A DNA stretch of 64,000 nucleotides from positions 1,054,001 through 1,118,000 of the forward strand of contig QJPP01007217.1 of the NCBI GenBank assembly GCA_003996215.1. Reading direction: 5' to 3'. This DNA is from Jaltomata sinuosa (Eukaryota; Streptophyta; Magnoliopsida; Solanales; Solanaceae). The translations under genes and the position numbers were made by a program. Numbering within the stretch: the stretch's first letter is position 1; each line of letters opens with the position of its first letter. Under the pieces are notes generated by a model, which searched no databases, was not told the DNA's origin, and worked only from the letters and a program-made list of their open reading frames with translations. Positions 25,292 through 38,039 of this stretch are shown here, in pieces.

Positions 25292-26214
25292 TATGCATTT
25301 GATAGTGGAAGGAATTTTTACATTATTAGTTTATTTTGACGTATTGTAATCGATAACCTCACTTATTTTTTAGGTTACTAACCACACTTTTATAGATGGT
25401 TACCTACATACAATTACATGATGCAAAAGAATTTTATGTTGTCAATGTGTAGAAATTAAACTCAAATTCGAATAGTTAGTAACACAAATTGAATTACTTT
25501 TACTAACATTTTTACAAATATATACCTTATTGGGAGAGTCAAGTAATGCTTGGAGCCCCTAAATGTCACCTTATATCCTACCCTAAGTCACTTGGTGTTG
25601 GCAAAAATTGAATCATGTGTGTATATGCACTTTATTCCATTGGTCTTTTGTGGTCCAATCTCCCCATTTTCCCCCTTTCTCAAGACTCCTTTATTTTGCC
25701 TTTTGTGCAACATTCTTGTATTTACATGTTCTATGTTGTACCCCTAGCTATAAACCTAAGAATATTAGGGTGTGGACATGGTCAATAGTGTAACTACTTA
25801 GGAAAATTTGCCCTAACTTTCTTTTTTTCATGCATGTGTATGCTTTCTTTTGTTTAATTTTTGTCTCTCTTTGGTCTTTTTGCTTCTTTTGATAAAAAAA
25901 AAAGACAATGGGGATAATTTGTTGAATATCCAACTCTTTCTTTTTCTAATAATTAATTTCCCAAGATAGAGTAATATATTGATTAAGGTTGTTCTAAGGG
26001 TTATATTCTGTTAGTCTCCTTTTCTTGAGTTATTTTATGTTGGGTTTGCTGACATTCCAGTTATTGTCTTCACCTTTTTGCAGTTTATTTAATTGGAAAG
26101 TAAAAAATAAGTATTCTTTTATGTATTAATTAATCATTTACAAAATGACACCCTTTTTGGGTTCTGTGAAAGGTTTATGCATCTATATATTCTGTGATTC
26201 TATCATACTATACT
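25292..26214. other. Intergenic
   Basis: AT-rich; contains a somewhat less AT-rich stretch at 25540-25760 with overlapping short frames but no coherent protein. No feature supported. Confidence 0.45.
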
Positions 26215-26223
26215 TAAATAATT

Positions 26224-26493
26224 GAGTGAAGAGTAAAAAACACATTTAAAGTATTTCGATTTTTTAAGTTTCATATCTGAACTATCAAGTGTGTGAGTTT
26301 TCTACCTGAACTATCACAATTTAGTTAGAGAAACACATCTGAACTATCAGTAGGAAACTCAAATAAGTGATAGTTCAGGTGTGTTTCTCTAACCAATTTG
26401 TGAAAGTTCAGGTAGGAAATTCACACACTTGATAGTTCAGGTATGAAATTCTAACATTCGGAATATTTTAGGTGTATTTTTAGCCTTTAACTC
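26224..26493. mobile_element. Foldback MITE with 9-bp TSD (Mutator-like)
   Basis: The element is nearly one long hairpin. GAGTGAAGAGTAAAAAACACA at the left pairs with the inverse of the right end, GGTGTATTTTTAGCCTTTAACTC. Inside, CTGAACTATCAAGTGTGTGA is repeated in inverse. Perfect 9-bp flanks TAAATAATT lie at 26215-26223 and 26494-26502. A 9-bp duplication points to Mutator-type transposition. It has no coding capacity but would make a long hairpin RNA if transcribed. Confidence 0.88.
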
Positions 26494-26600
26494 TAAATAA
26501 TTTAAAATAATCACATTTGACTAAGAAGCTCTCCTCCTTGCACATGGTTGGAGGAGTGAAGCAAATCTTAATTATTTTAAACCTTCATTATAAATTGTCT

Positions 26601-26779
26601 TAAGAGGAGCTTGGAGGCCAGAGCAATGATAAAATTATCTCCGTGTGACCTATAGATCACGAGTTTGAGCCGTGAAAGCAGTTACTAATGTTTGTGTTAG
26701 AATAGGTTATCTACATCATATACCTTGGGGTACCAAATCATGCTAACTCGAAATACTTTGTGCACCGAATTCACCTTCC
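26601..26779 (+). mobile_element. TS-type SINE
   Basis: This is a tRNA-derived SINE of the tobacco TS/Solanaceae type. A pol III box B is visible in GATCACGAGTTTGAGCCGTG. The body contains ACTAATG..TGTGTTAG..CTACATCA..CCTTGGGGTACC, and the tail ends TTTGTGCACCGAATTCACCTTCC. Flanks repeat TTATAAATTGTCT (13 bp; 26588-26600 and 26780-26792), the expected target duplication. Confidence 0.88.
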
Positions 26780-26792
26780 TTATAAATTGTCT

Positions 26793-27654
26793 ATCACTGA
26801 TTTGCTTTTCCGCTGGTAGTTAGCTTAATTGTTGGGAATCAAACTGGATACGGATAAATTCTTCATCTTGACTCTTGAGATAACATCAAAAAAGACGTTG
26901 AAATTAATGGAAATTTTATCATTTTTAAAAGTTACAAATTCACTAAAATGAGCAAATTATGGTACATTTGACTCTCCAAAAGAAAAAAAAATTAACAAAC
27001 ATTTGATCAGTTGGAGTAAGTCTCAAGATATGATAACTGGGATAAGAAGTATTTACTATTCACTTTGAAGTGTAGAAGAAAACACTAAAGCTCAATCTAT
27101 ATAAGAAATCATAATATTTCTTATAACATTGACAATATATTATTAAAACAAAGGAGGGAAAAGAGAGTACCTCTCCAAAATAGAAAAAGGAGAGATAAAA
27201 AAAAAAAAAAAAAAAGGGAGCCAAATGGACTTAGAGAAACATAGAAAGGTATCAAAATGAATGTGTGTTATGAAACACAAAAGGCCCACAAAGATGAAGT
27301 TTCTTTTTTGTAGTAATAATTCTAAGAAATGAAAGTCAATAGTATTAGTTCTTTTCCATTTGAAGATCTAATGGGCAAAGGGAAACAAGAAACTTGTTTT
27401 CTTAAAAAATAAATAATTAAAGCTACTGATTATTATGTCCAGAAACACAAAAGGAAGATCATTTGGTTTTCTTTGTTAAGGAATTTAATCATTCATTACA
27501 TAATTGTTTGATAGCCTTATATTGGTTGTGTTAATTAATATTTCCAAAATTCTCAAGATTTTCAAAAAAAATATTTTTCCTCGTACCGAACACATCCTAA
27601 ATGTGCAATAAATAAAACATGTCAATTTTAGAGAATTTTAAAATATTCTACCCA
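26793..27654. other. Intergenic
   Basis: AT-rich, with a poly(A) run at about 27198-27216. CTCGTACCGAACACATCCTA at about 27580-27600 resembles the end of a Solanaceae MITE, but no partner end was identified. Confidence 0.45.
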
Positions 27655-27663
27655 AAAAAGAAA

Positions 27664-29056
27664 GGGAAAATTACATAACACACCAATATTAGAGGCCTAA
27701 TTACGCTTCATACCTATAGTTTAAATCAATTACGTTTCATGCCAATTAGTCAAAACTATTGATATATACATTTGTAGCCTCTTCTACCCATTATACTCCC
27801 TCTCTCACCACTCTCCTGCATCTCTCCCAATCTCGCTCTCTGTCTGTCCTCCCTCTCTCTCCAATCTCGCTTCCCTCTCTCCCTCTCCCTCTTTCTCTCG
27901 CTGCCTCTCTCCCTTCATTTCTTTCTTTCTCTCTTTTTCTCTACAGGGAACCTTTTTTATAATTTATATATTGTATTTGTATATCAATAAACTTAAGTAT
28001 ATTTGATACTTGTATTTTGTATTCATTGATTCATGTTGATATATTTATATATGACAAATATGTATAATACAAAGAGTAGAGAAAGAGAAATTGTATTCGT
28101 TGATAAGAATGTATTTTCTATTTGTAAATACAAATTGAATTGTATTTGTTGATACAATTGAATACAAATTGTATTTCATTGATACGAATTGTATTTGTAT
28201 TTGTTGTTGATAAAAAATATATTTTCTATTTGTAGATACAAATTGAATACAAATTGTATTTGTATTCGTCGTTAATAAGAATTGTATTTTCTATTTGCAG
28301 ATACAAATTTTTATTTTTATTCGTTGATACAATTGAATATAAATTGTATTTCGTTGATACGAATTATATTTGTATTCATTGATATAATTATATTCGAAAG
28401 AAGAAAAAGAAAGAAAGAGGGAATAAAAATACAAAATACAAAGAGGGAGAGAGAGATGACAATACAAAATACAAAGAGGGAAAGAAAAAGTGAAAAAGGT
28501 AAGCTTTGAAGCCGTAGCTTGCTGGTTTTTCCATCATCCAATCCACAACAAATCGAATGAAACCTGGCGAAAAAGAAGTGAACACTTTGCTGAGGAACGA
28601 AGTAGCTCGCCTAAAAGGAGAGAAACGAAGCTTCGTGTTTGTTTTTCTTCAAACCCCCAATCCGCTCTCGCTCGCCGCTACTAACGGGGTCTCGGTTGAT
28701 TTCCCTTCCTTTAGCTACTAAGATGTTTCAGTTCGCTAAGTTTGAAAAGTCCAAAGAGCGCAGACTAGCCACGGAGCGGAGAGAGACTGAAAACGAGAGG
28801 GAGAGAAAAGAGAAAGAGGAAGAGACATGCGAGACAGGGAGAAAGAGGGAAAGAAACAGAAGGAGAAAGAGAGAAAAAGGGAAAGAAACATAAGGAGAAA
28901 GAGAGAAAGAAGAAGAAGGAGAAACAGAGGGAGCAGTGATTTTTTTTAATTTTTTTTTACTTGGCATTTAAATAGTCGATATGAATTGTAATTAACATAA
29001 GTATTGATATAATGGTCAATTACTTTCAATTGAAACGATATTTATGAAATTTCCTC
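27664..29056. mobile_element. Non-autonomous Mutator-like element with pyrimidine/purine arms
   Basis: Left end GGGAAAATTACATAACAC and inverted right end GAGGAAATTTCATAAATATC are related, and match the ends of the elements at 52694-54067 and 31611. Flanks repeat AAAAAGAAA (27655-27663 and 29057-29065), a 9-bp TSD in simple sequence. Order inside: a CT-rich arm (27780-27945), repeats of GAATTGTATTTGTATTCGTTGATA words (27964-28386), an unusually GC-rich unique island (28500-28770), then a GA-rich arm (28780-28935). Short frames on both strands here are shadows of the biased composition. Confidence 0.65.
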
Positions 29057-29065
29057 AAAAAGAAA

Positions 29066-29317
29066 ACAAAGAAATAGATACCAATATAAGCAAAGACAAA
29101 CATTATATTAAGTATGAGAATCTTGACTACTGAGATACCAATATTTTCATTTATCTCCTAAATCCTCTTCAGATCTTCAATCTTTATCCTGTCTCAAGAC
29201 TTGTATGCTTAAATCTTGTGGCTCAAATTTTAGGACAATATAAATTGATATCGTAAAAAAAAATAAAAAAAAATAAAAAAAATCATATATTCTATTTATT
29301 TTTTTAGATTTATTAAT
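29066..29317. other. Intergenic
   Basis: AT-rich spacer with no recognisable feature. Confidence 0.4.
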
Positions 29318-29572
29318 CACTACTAAGAAGTTATTATTTTCTCACTGAAAAATGTTCAGTGACTATTCTCACAGATATTTTGATTAAATCGGTGGGAAAA
29401 TAAAAAATAGTAATGTTTTCATATGGAAAAGTTAGAAATTTCCCACTTTTCAGTGAAAATCTGTTTCCCGCCATGCGTGAACTGGTTAGATGAAAAATGA
29501 GTGAGAAAATCATATTCTATATCACAAATTTCTCACTAATTTACTGTGAAAAAACTTTTATTTGTAGTAGTG
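29318..29572. mobile_element. CACTA-type MITE
   Basis: It begins CACTACTAAGAAGTTATTA and ends in the inverse, CTTTTATTTGTAGTAGTG. The flanking 3-bp repeat AAT is at 29315-29317 and 29573-29575. CACTA termini and a 3-bp TSD define the CACTA/EnSpm superfamily. Confidence 0.85.
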
Positions 29573-30158
29573 AATTTATTTTGGCTCTCTTCCGTAATTC
29601 ATGTTTAGATTCAAATCATGATTCCACCTCTGAAGAGAGTCATGTCGAACCGATATAATACAACAAGATTTTATGTTTTACCTCCTAAAGGTGTAATAAA
29701 AACGTTGTACATTACATTTTTGTTGATGATTGGAAGTCTCACTTTTAAATATGGGCATGTTTGTGTGTGAAAAAACATTTTAAGGATAGTAGGCATATAA
29801 CTTGCTTTAAGGTCAAGTCCAACATGGACATATTTATGTGACAAAAGCTTGTAATTCCATGATAATGAGACACTAAGATCTAGAATGTTGACATTGTCCA
29901 TTATATATTTTACCTTTTATCATAAAAGAGTTTTTTTTTATCATCACTTTTTTTTTCACAGGATGTTGGCTGTTGTGGTTACACAAATTAATTTGCTTAA
30001 ACCTAAAAGATTCATCTTAGGACCAAAAAGAGATTCTTGTTGAGATACGAATAAACACAAAAGTTTTTTTTCCCCTCAAGAAACATACCCATAAAACAAC
30101 ATTTGACAGGAAAATGAGATTTATTTGTAACGTAAAGCTAACAGGATTGACTTATAAT

Positions 30159-30278
30159 CTATGTTGCTCGGACTCTTTGAAAATACCGATCGGTGCGTAT
30201 CGAACTCTTCAAAAGTAGTGCATTTTCGAGGAATTCGACACGAATGCGATAATATTTTTGAAGAGTCCGAGCAACATA
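30159..30278. mobile_element. 120-bp inverted-repeat element, 8-bp TSD
   Basis: TCTATGTTGCTCGGACTCTT at the left is matched inversely by GAAGAGTCCGAGCAACATA at the right. The 8-bp flanks ACTTATAA are at 30151-30158 and 30279-30286, as for hAT-type insertion. The related copy is at 9029-9115. Confidence 0.8.
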
Positions 30279-30559
30279 ACTTATAAGTCTGTCATATGGA
30301 AACTAGACGACGAATCTCATTCTGCGACATACAAGGGAAATACAATTAGTTTTGAATATATATATTAATTGAATTAACCACAAAAACTCCAAAAGTATTT
30401 TTCATTGTGAAAAATATGAAGAATGATGAGCCTTGTGGTTAATTAGTGGCAAAGGTAGAACTTTCATTAGTAATCATCATATATAGACTCTATAAACACA
30501 GTTTAATTTTTTGGCGAAGAGAGATCGAATGAACTCCTTCCTCCCATCTAGCTCCGCTC

Positions 30560-30735
30560 CTGCATTTAGTGCAACGGATAGTGAAGTGAGTGGAAATTTT
30601 AGAAGATCACCAGAGTTCAAAACCTAGACAAAAAGTGTTAGGTGATTTTATCTCATGCAATCTAAACCTTGGTGATGAACAAACAGAGTTTACTTGTGCT
30701 GGTGGGAGAGATATAGCAGTAATCTGGTGAAATAA
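30560..30735 (+). repeat. SINE-like element (SolS type)
   Basis: TTTAGTGCAACGGATAGTG..AGAGTTCAAAACCTAG resembles a tRNA-type head with box B. It is followed by the Solanaceae SINE-like body TTACTTGTGCTGGTGGGAGA and TAATCTGGTGAAAT. Ends and TSD were not resolved. Confidence 0.55.
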
Positions 30736-31601
30736 TCAAGAAGAATTAATGATGAACGTTTGCCACTACAAAAATTGGTAGGCCACGACCATGGCATGCC
30801 TCTCAGACAAAATCATATATGTTCCTTTTTCAGCCTATTTCTTTCTTGATGAAAGAATGAAGATAAGAGCACAATTAATCATACAGTTTTTTGACTTCGT
30901 TATGATTGGAAAAATCACTAATCTTCTGCTAGAAGTGGATATATTGAGGTCTTCAACTTAATTAATGTAGTGTTGTTAATTAGTATACTTAGTAATAAGT
31001 TTTGTAAATCTTTTTTATGAAAACGATTGAAAAGAAAGAAATAATTACAGGAGAAAAGTTAGGTGAAAAGATAAGTAGAAATGCTTGAATTTATATTTTG
31101 GTTGTACTCAATTACATGTTGTAGCCCAATAAGGGAATATATTAGACAGTTAATTAATGAAAAGGATAAGGAACATATTTGAATGGTTATAGGGTTACAG
31201 GTAACTGTGACATTAATTAGCTTTACTATTTTTTTGACAAGACAAAATAATAGTTGTTCATATCTTTTATAATTTACGTGGTACACATAAGTTTCTTCAC
31301 ATGATTGGAGCAAAATTGTGCATATCAATACAGAATTTAATTGCTATATCTATCAGCATAAGTTGCATAGGAACTAAGAAATAACTTGTGCGTTACAAAT
31401 TGAACTTATGCCTCCAACAACATAAATTCGATAGGAATTAAGCGGCATAACTTGTCAAAGTATAACTTGTGGTATATTATGATACTGAAATATAAACTTT
31501 TGCCTTTCGATTTTTTTTCAATGTTAGAGATATTTTCGGCCACCTTTTTGTTACTTAAAATGTTGAATAACAAAAATTAAAGACCACAAATTTGAGGGAC
31601 A
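30736..31601. other. Intergenic
   Basis: AT-rich spacer with no supported feature. Confidence 0.4.
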
Positions 31602-31610
31602 AAAATTAAT

Positions 31611-31885
31611 GGGTAACTTACATAAAACACACATCTTTGGGAGCTAATTACTCTTTTTCCCACCTCACTTCGCTCTGATACATCGCCCAAGGCGTGATAC
31701 ATCGCCTCACCTTTGGATAATTACCATTGATACATCGAGGCGATGTATCACGAGGTGAGGCAATGTATCACGACCTGGAGCGATGTATCAAGGTGTTTAC
31801 ATGTGGTATATTAAGTAATTAAAATAAAGTTGTGAAAGAGTTAGTAAATATGGTAAGAATGTATGTCTCTTTTGGTAGTTTAACC
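31611..31885. mobile_element. Non-autonomous Mutator-like element, copy B
   Basis: Left end GGGTAACTTACATAAAAC and inverted right end GGTTAAACTACCAAAAG. Perfect 9-bp flanks AAAATTAAT lie at 31602-31610 and 31886-31894. Outer parts match copy A (11074-11499). The middle is a short run of GATACATCG words in both orientations. Confidence 0.88.
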
Positions 31886-31894
31886 AAAATTAAT

Positions 31895-33200
31895 CACCAC
31901 TCCAAAATTCGCGCTAATGACCCGAAAAACTAAGATTTTGGGCTTTGAACCTTTTCTCCTTTCTTCTATCAGGAGTCCATTCACTTATGGGCTAGCATTT
32001 GGGTATGGGATATGGATCTTTAATATGGGCCTTGGGCCTCCAATCAGAAGTCCAATCACTTTCGACCATTACTTATTTTTTCTTTTTAACTTTTAAACCC
32101 AAAATTTTTCGATCACTGGAATGAATTAGTCTCCCTACTAAACTTCATTTATCATTTTAGTCCATCATCTAATAATTCTTATCTGTTTTTTAAGGCTTAT
32201 AATTATTATATAGCACTTTGAAATGTTAGTAATTTATATTAAAATTACAACACTACTTTCTTAAAAATAATTATACATAAAACATGATTACTTATGTAAT
32301 CCAACTTTAGTGCATTCTTGAGGTATTCAGTTTAATGTCAAGACCAATAACCTCTAATGTCATTCTTCTACACCACCCCCATTAGATGCTGAAGGTCAAA
32401 TTAAGAAACAAATAAGTGGAAGTGCACAAGTAGCCATTTTTAGGACCTCCTACTTAAAAGAATTAATCAAAATTTACTAAGTTTTTAAAATTTAGCCTCT
32501 TCAGAATCAACTTCATATTATCGATAAATATTAAATAATTTTTCAAAATTGGATTTGTTTGACACTAAACCAATTAATTGTGTCAATGTTCACAAGAAAT
32601 ATATTCACGGTAGATTGACTAACAGTAGCATATTCAATATTTTGATTACTACTACTTTGTTTTAGTGAGTGTGAATTACACTTTATTAATATAGTCATAC
32701 AATATTTCTATATTTATAAATTTAAAAATATGTGAAAACATTGAAATTTCATCTCTTTAAATATCCATATGTATTGAACACAATGGTTTGTTTATACTGA
32801 ATTGTGTCTTGTACATATCATTTTCTTGGGGTAGGTGAAGGAATATGCTAGGATTACATAAAAGGTACTAATTGAATTTGTAACCAACTTGAATATTTAT
32901 AACTTCAATAGTTTAACAACTTATTTAGATAAATTTTACACAATCATGCATGTCACTTATATTAGATAAATACAAGTAAACTTCTTGATAAATCTTAATT
33001 AATAATCTGATAAAATTAATATTCAATCTACTATCTCACAGGTTGAAATTCATTAATCGTATGAGGAAAACTTTACGGTATCAATATTTATAACTTAAAT
33101 CCTTTGTTTTTATCATCTTTTGTAGAGAAAAAAATTCAACCTAAGCATCATCTCGACTTCAATGATGCTCTCTTTCCGATATTCTTTCATTAAAATAGAA
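31895..33200. other. Intergenic
   Basis: AT-rich; no gene, RNA or clear element seen. Confidence 0.45.
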
Positions 33201-33206
33201 AAGATA

Positions 33207-33455
33207 CTCCCTCTGTTTCAATTTGTTTGACCTACTTTTCTTTTTAGTCCGTTTCAAAAAAAAATGACACTTTCCCTTTTTAGTAACTCTTTAATTCCAA
33301 CTTTCCACATGGTATGTTTAGGACCACAAGATTAAAGGGCATTTTAGTACATTTGATATATCTTTAATTTAAGACCACAAGATTAAAAAGTCTTCTTTAT
33401 TTTTTTAAACTCCGTGCCAAATCAAAATAGGTCACTCATTTTGAAACGGAGGGAG
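33207..33455. mobile_element. Stowaway MITE
   Basis: CTCCCTCTGTTTCAATTTG at the left, inverted ATTTTGAAACGGAGGGAG at the right, TA on both sides. The interior blocks (TTTTAGTCCGTTTCAAAAA, ACCACAAGATTAAA) match the copy at 55466-55719. Confidence 0.9.
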
Positions 33456-34554
33456 TAACATTTTTATGTTTAGGGGTAAGGAATTGTTATACATATATAA
33501 TAATGCAAAAGTGCATGATAACAATAATTAAAAATCATGGCTCAATGGCGTCAAGACACAACGGAGGGTTTAGTAAGATCTCGAATCTGCTTTAGAAACC
33601 CTAAAATTAATTAAAGTTAGAGTTTTTGTAATTAATTAGTACTAATAACAATCATATCTTACTCCATTCACTTACTTTAAGGACATCAGTTATGATAACT
33701 AACATAATGAAAGTAGAGTTTGCATGGAAACTTGTCAATATGAGATTTGCTTATTTTGCATGGCCAAAAGTGCAAACTTATTCTTATGACATGTTTTTCT
33801 ATTAGATAGGCTATCTTTTTATTGTGATGTGAAGAATAAAATAAGTATATAATAAAAAAATAATCATCCATACTTGCTGGAACTATCACCTGTCTTTACT
33901 TTCTGAAACATTTTATGGCCCAAGCAATTAGCAAATTCACATATTCCCCCTTTGTAAGGCCCAAATTGACGCTTTCTCCTCTCTGTGTGTGTGTTTTGTT
34001 GGGGAACGAAAGTTGCGATATATATCGTTCGACAGTTAGTCTATCAACATGATCGAAATATATATTAAAAAGTATAGTATTAATGTATATATTTGTGTAT
34101 AGGTATCTTATATGTATAATATATGTATATTTAATATAGTGTATACATTATATTGTACATATTTTATGGACTAGTTGGTCAAAGTATTTAGTGTCGTAAT
34201 CATCGTTGTATAATTTGTTTCATGTCTGCATTAAAGACCATGATTTTAATTTAGATAATCTTTTTTTTCCTCTACTTTTTTGAAGGAGAATTAAGAACAA
34301 AACAATTCAAAGTATCATTACAGTGAGAATCGTTTAGAAATGATTTGAGAAGCAAAGTTCTATTTTTTTTTAATTGAAAAGGCACTTAAAAGTTCTTCTA
34401 AGACATATTTTTATTAGGACTATTAAAGTAGAAAAGCTATATATAAGTAGCCTCTACTTGTATCTCAATTATAGGGTATATGTATTTAAGTACGTATTTA
34501 GCTATCACACTCGCTCAAAAAAATATCGAAACTAGAAGAGAACGCTGAGGGGAA

Positions 34555-34695
34555 TACAACAACAAATACCAGTGTAATTTCATAAGTCAGATTTGGGAAA
34601 GGGTAAGATGTACGCAAGCTTACGTTACCGTTATGGGGTAGAGAGAGGTTTATCCAATTGACACTCGGCAACTTCTCTCCTTTATTTAAATTTGA
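34555..34695 (+). repeat. SolS-like SINE remnant
   Basis: AATTTCATAAGTCAGATTTGGG, then GATGTACGCAAGCTTACG, GTAGAGAGAGGTTTATCC and ACACTCGGC follow the SINE-like consensus seen at 10147 and 15292. Confidence 0.5.
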
Positions 34696-34787
34696 GACCA
34701 ACAATATGAACGAGTTCAAATAAGAAATTTAGTATTGGATGATGGACGTTAAAACAGTAGAAAGAGTCATCATACAGACATACACAT

Positions 34788-34950
34788 CACTAAAAAGAAT
34801 TAACAACGGACAATTTCCTCGCCAAATGACAAAAATCTATTGTTAATCTAATTAAATGACGGATTATAAAAAAGTTATCAACCACAAACTCTTTGACGAT
34901 AGATTAGCGATTAATTTCATAATAAATGATCTTAATTTTTTTTTGTAGCG
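34788..34950. mobile_element. Possible CACTA-like MITE (decayed)
   Basis: It starts CACTAAAAAGAATTAACAACGG and ends TTTTTTTTGTAGCGC. The right end would need one substitution to read GTAGTG. Internal ACGG/ACGAT words recur. Weak call. Confidence 0.35.
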
Positions 34951-36804
34951 CATTTAGTTTTGTCTAATCTTTCAAGCACCATTAATTGGGACAAGTAGTA
35001 TCGGTCAAATACATTCAAACTATAAGTGGACAAGTTTGAAATCTTCATTAATTTGCTAGCAAAATTTGCTGATAAGAAGACAAAAACCTTTAAATGATTT
35101 TATATATAATACATAGTTGGAGATTAAAAGTGTTTGTACGGGTTCATGCAATATATCTTTGAATTATTTAATTAGAAACTTCAAATCACTCATTAAAGTT
35201 TCAAAGCTAGTGGTTACAACCCTACAAAAGGGTCCTATTATGCTTTTTGGATCTTGGAAACCCACTTAATTACTGTTGAAACATCTTTTTCAATCTACTT
35301 CTTAAAACGTTTGAGATCTCAAACTAATTAAAATTTTATGATATTGACTATTTTTAAAAAATGGGATAAAAAGTGGCAGGTAAATGCTATTTCTATCATA
35401 TAATATAAGGTGTAAAATAGACGAATTTGAACGAATCAAAATAAACAAAATCAATAAATGAGTGGGTCTTGACCTCGACATAGCGGTGGAAAGTTTAGAT
35501 AGATGTATTATTGTTTTGGGTTTGATAATCTTGCTGTTGATTATGCCAACTTACCACCTAATCAGTCACAAACAGCATTTTAATTAAGGTCCACAATGAT
35601 TCATGAAGCAATTATAATAATAATATGACATTATCATCAAAAAGGGTCCCAGAATTGGACTAATCTCCAACCACTTTCGTGTTTTTATTGCTTTTTTTTT
35701 GTTTTTTTTTTTACTTTCGTTAGATTAAGGAGATTAATGGGAACTAATCTTCCACTCTTTTTCCTTAATGGAATATCACACGCGTATATCTGTTATTTTT
35801 TTTTTAAGATAAAGTTAGCTCACATTCTAAGTGTACCTTAAAAAAATGAGATTAACTCTTAATTAACTTAACTATTCATCTACACTAATATTAAAAGGGG
35901 TTATAGTAATTGTTAATTAATGCTTCGAGAAACTGCACCCTTTTTTTTTTTTTTTTAGAAAGTGCACCTTGGACCACATCGTTATAACTAATTAATCCCA
36001 TCACTATTACTTTCTTTTTCAAATTAATCTTCCTTTTGAAAGTACCATCCCCTTTCCCTTTTTCCCTTGATGTGATAAGAAAACAATTTTAAAGCTTTTA
36101 TCACTATAAGGGATTGTTTAGTATTATTGGAACAATTAATCCAAGCATAAAATTCAACCTAGGTAATATAGTGTTTGATTGATCGCATAAGAAAATTAAT
36201 CGTCACATAACTAATGCACGTTTGTTTTGCTGTATTAAATTATATCCATATTAATTTATGCATGAATCCATGTATTATATATAAAAGATAGAATGTGAAA
36301 TAAAAATATGTGTTTTACTAGTAATAATGTCGGAAGTTAACTTACAAATTTCTGTATTAGGTTGTAAATTGTAATACATTGAATTGATTTCTTTGCTCTA
36401 TTATGATTGGGCGGACTTTCCCTCAAGAATGTTTATCATGGAGGCATGGCTAATGCATCTGCGAACTTCTTTTTCTCTGAATAGTGAAGAGAAACTTTGG
36501 ATTAAACTATTTAAAGATAAAATACCCTTTTAAAACCTCTTTTTTACCATTATTATTACCGCAAAACAATTTCTTCATTATTAATCATAGCGTAATAATC
36601 TTTTGATTAAATTTCCCACGACAGCCAGCCAGATTAGCACACCAAAAAAAAGACAATGCTAGCCTAATACGTACGAGAAAAAAAGGACACGATGGTTTAC
36701 GTGTGGTACTTAGTTTTCTAGTATTACTTTTAATTTGTAGTTTTAGATCTCTACCATAGCTGTGATGATAATGATGTTGAATATTCCTGAATCGATCGAT
36801 TATG

Positions 36805-36824
36805 TATATATATATATATATATA
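36805..36824. repeat. (TA)n microsatellite
   Basis: Uninterrupted TA/AT run of about 20 bp. Confidence 0.9.
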
Positions 36825-36985
36825 CACATATGTAAGTCAACATCATATTGACTGATGTACCTATGTTTAAATTATACGAATGAGTTCATGATGATATTGA
36901 CTTAACTATTGGGAATTGAGAAACATATACTATATGCAACAAACATATATTCCCTGCTCTTGTACTGCTCCAGGGACTGTGATTG

Positions 36986-37415
36986 AGGGTGTGCTCGGTA
37001 TGAAGGACCATTTTTCCTTGATCGGTTGGTCTAAATTTTTGAAAATATTTTCGGTTAGAAAATAAGGTCTTTAAAAGTGAGGAAAATGATAGTGAAAGTA
37101 GCTAGGTATAACATTCTTCTTGGTCAAGGGTAGCAAGAATTGGAAGAAGCGCTAAAGAATCGAAGGGGAAAAGAACAAGAAGTGCAGCTATCTCCGCCTC
37201 ACAACATCAAGTTTCACAAATGATATTCCACATTAATTGTATCCTCTTACCATACCCTCAAACACACCTCATGATCTTTACCCCTACCCTCGTAGCCCAC
37301 ATCCCCCCCCCCTACACGCACACACCACCACTCTTACCTCCCATAATATTTATTTAGATTATATATACAAATACTTTTAGGATAATTTTTTTTTCTTACG
37401 TACCAAACACAAAAA
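36986..37415. mobile_element. Possible MITE with GTGTGCTCGGTA ends
   Basis: GGGTGTGCTCGGTATGAAGGA at the left is loosely matched by the inverse of TTCTTACGTACCAAACACAA at the right, a pattern common in Solanaceae MITEs. A C-run (37294-37312) and CACACACC simple sequence lie inside. Boundaries are approximate and no TSD was established. Confidence 0.4.
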
Positions 37416-38039
37416 ATAAATATGAAATTCACTTACTTGCTTGAAAAAACTTTTTTCTCTTAAGATTGCTTCGAATCTTGAATATTGGCACCCCATGCAC
37501 TTATATCTTCTTCTTCTTCTTTTTTTGGAAATAAAGTATAGAGGAAACGATTTACAAATATTTTCTACTTATTTACTAGTAACTCTTTTCAAAAAAGGAA
37601 CCAAATGTCAAATAAATGGAAACGAATAAGTTATTATTTATCCCCTTGGGAGAATCAGTAGTTTAGAGATGCCAAAAAAGAAAATTGTTAAGAAAAGATT
37701 GCAAGTGTCATTATCAGAAAATGATGGGCTTAACCTAGGTGTCAAATTGTCACCACTTCTTTTTCACATGTAAATATGAGATAAATACAGCACACTTATC
37801 CTATTACAAAATACTTATTCACATTTTAAAAATAATGGATGCATTAAAATATAGTATATCTCTCGTATGAACAATTTGTTTTTGTTTTTCTATAAGCAAA
37901 TTCACAGCGAGTACTCTTCTTCGAAATACGCAGCAGATAAATTACGCTTCAATATAGAGTAATAATTTATTAATTAACTATTATTAATATTATTTAATTT
38001 AATTAATTTAAATATAAATATCAAATACGAAAAAATATT

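Larger units (their letters stand above)
33458..36780. other. Intergenic
   Basis: Long AT-rich spacer without a supportable gene. It holds a SINE-like remnant (34555-34695), a possible CACTA-like MITE (34788-34950) and poly(T) runs near 35690-35715 and 35940-35956. TATATGTATATTTAATATAGTG-like AT strings lie around 34060-34150. Confidence 0.45.

Noticed and set aside
26620..26690. Possible tRNA gene
   Set aside because: The box B-like sequence belongs to a TS SINE with poly-repeat tail and target duplications; it has no complete cloverleaf.
28282..28967. Lys/Arg/Glu-rich and Ser/Phe-rich ORFs
   Set aside because: Composition artefacts of GA/CT-rich arms of a transposon; no domain or splice context.
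36585..36827. 80-aa minus-strand ORF
   Set aside because: Its start reads through a TA microsatellite and there is no domain or neighbour support.
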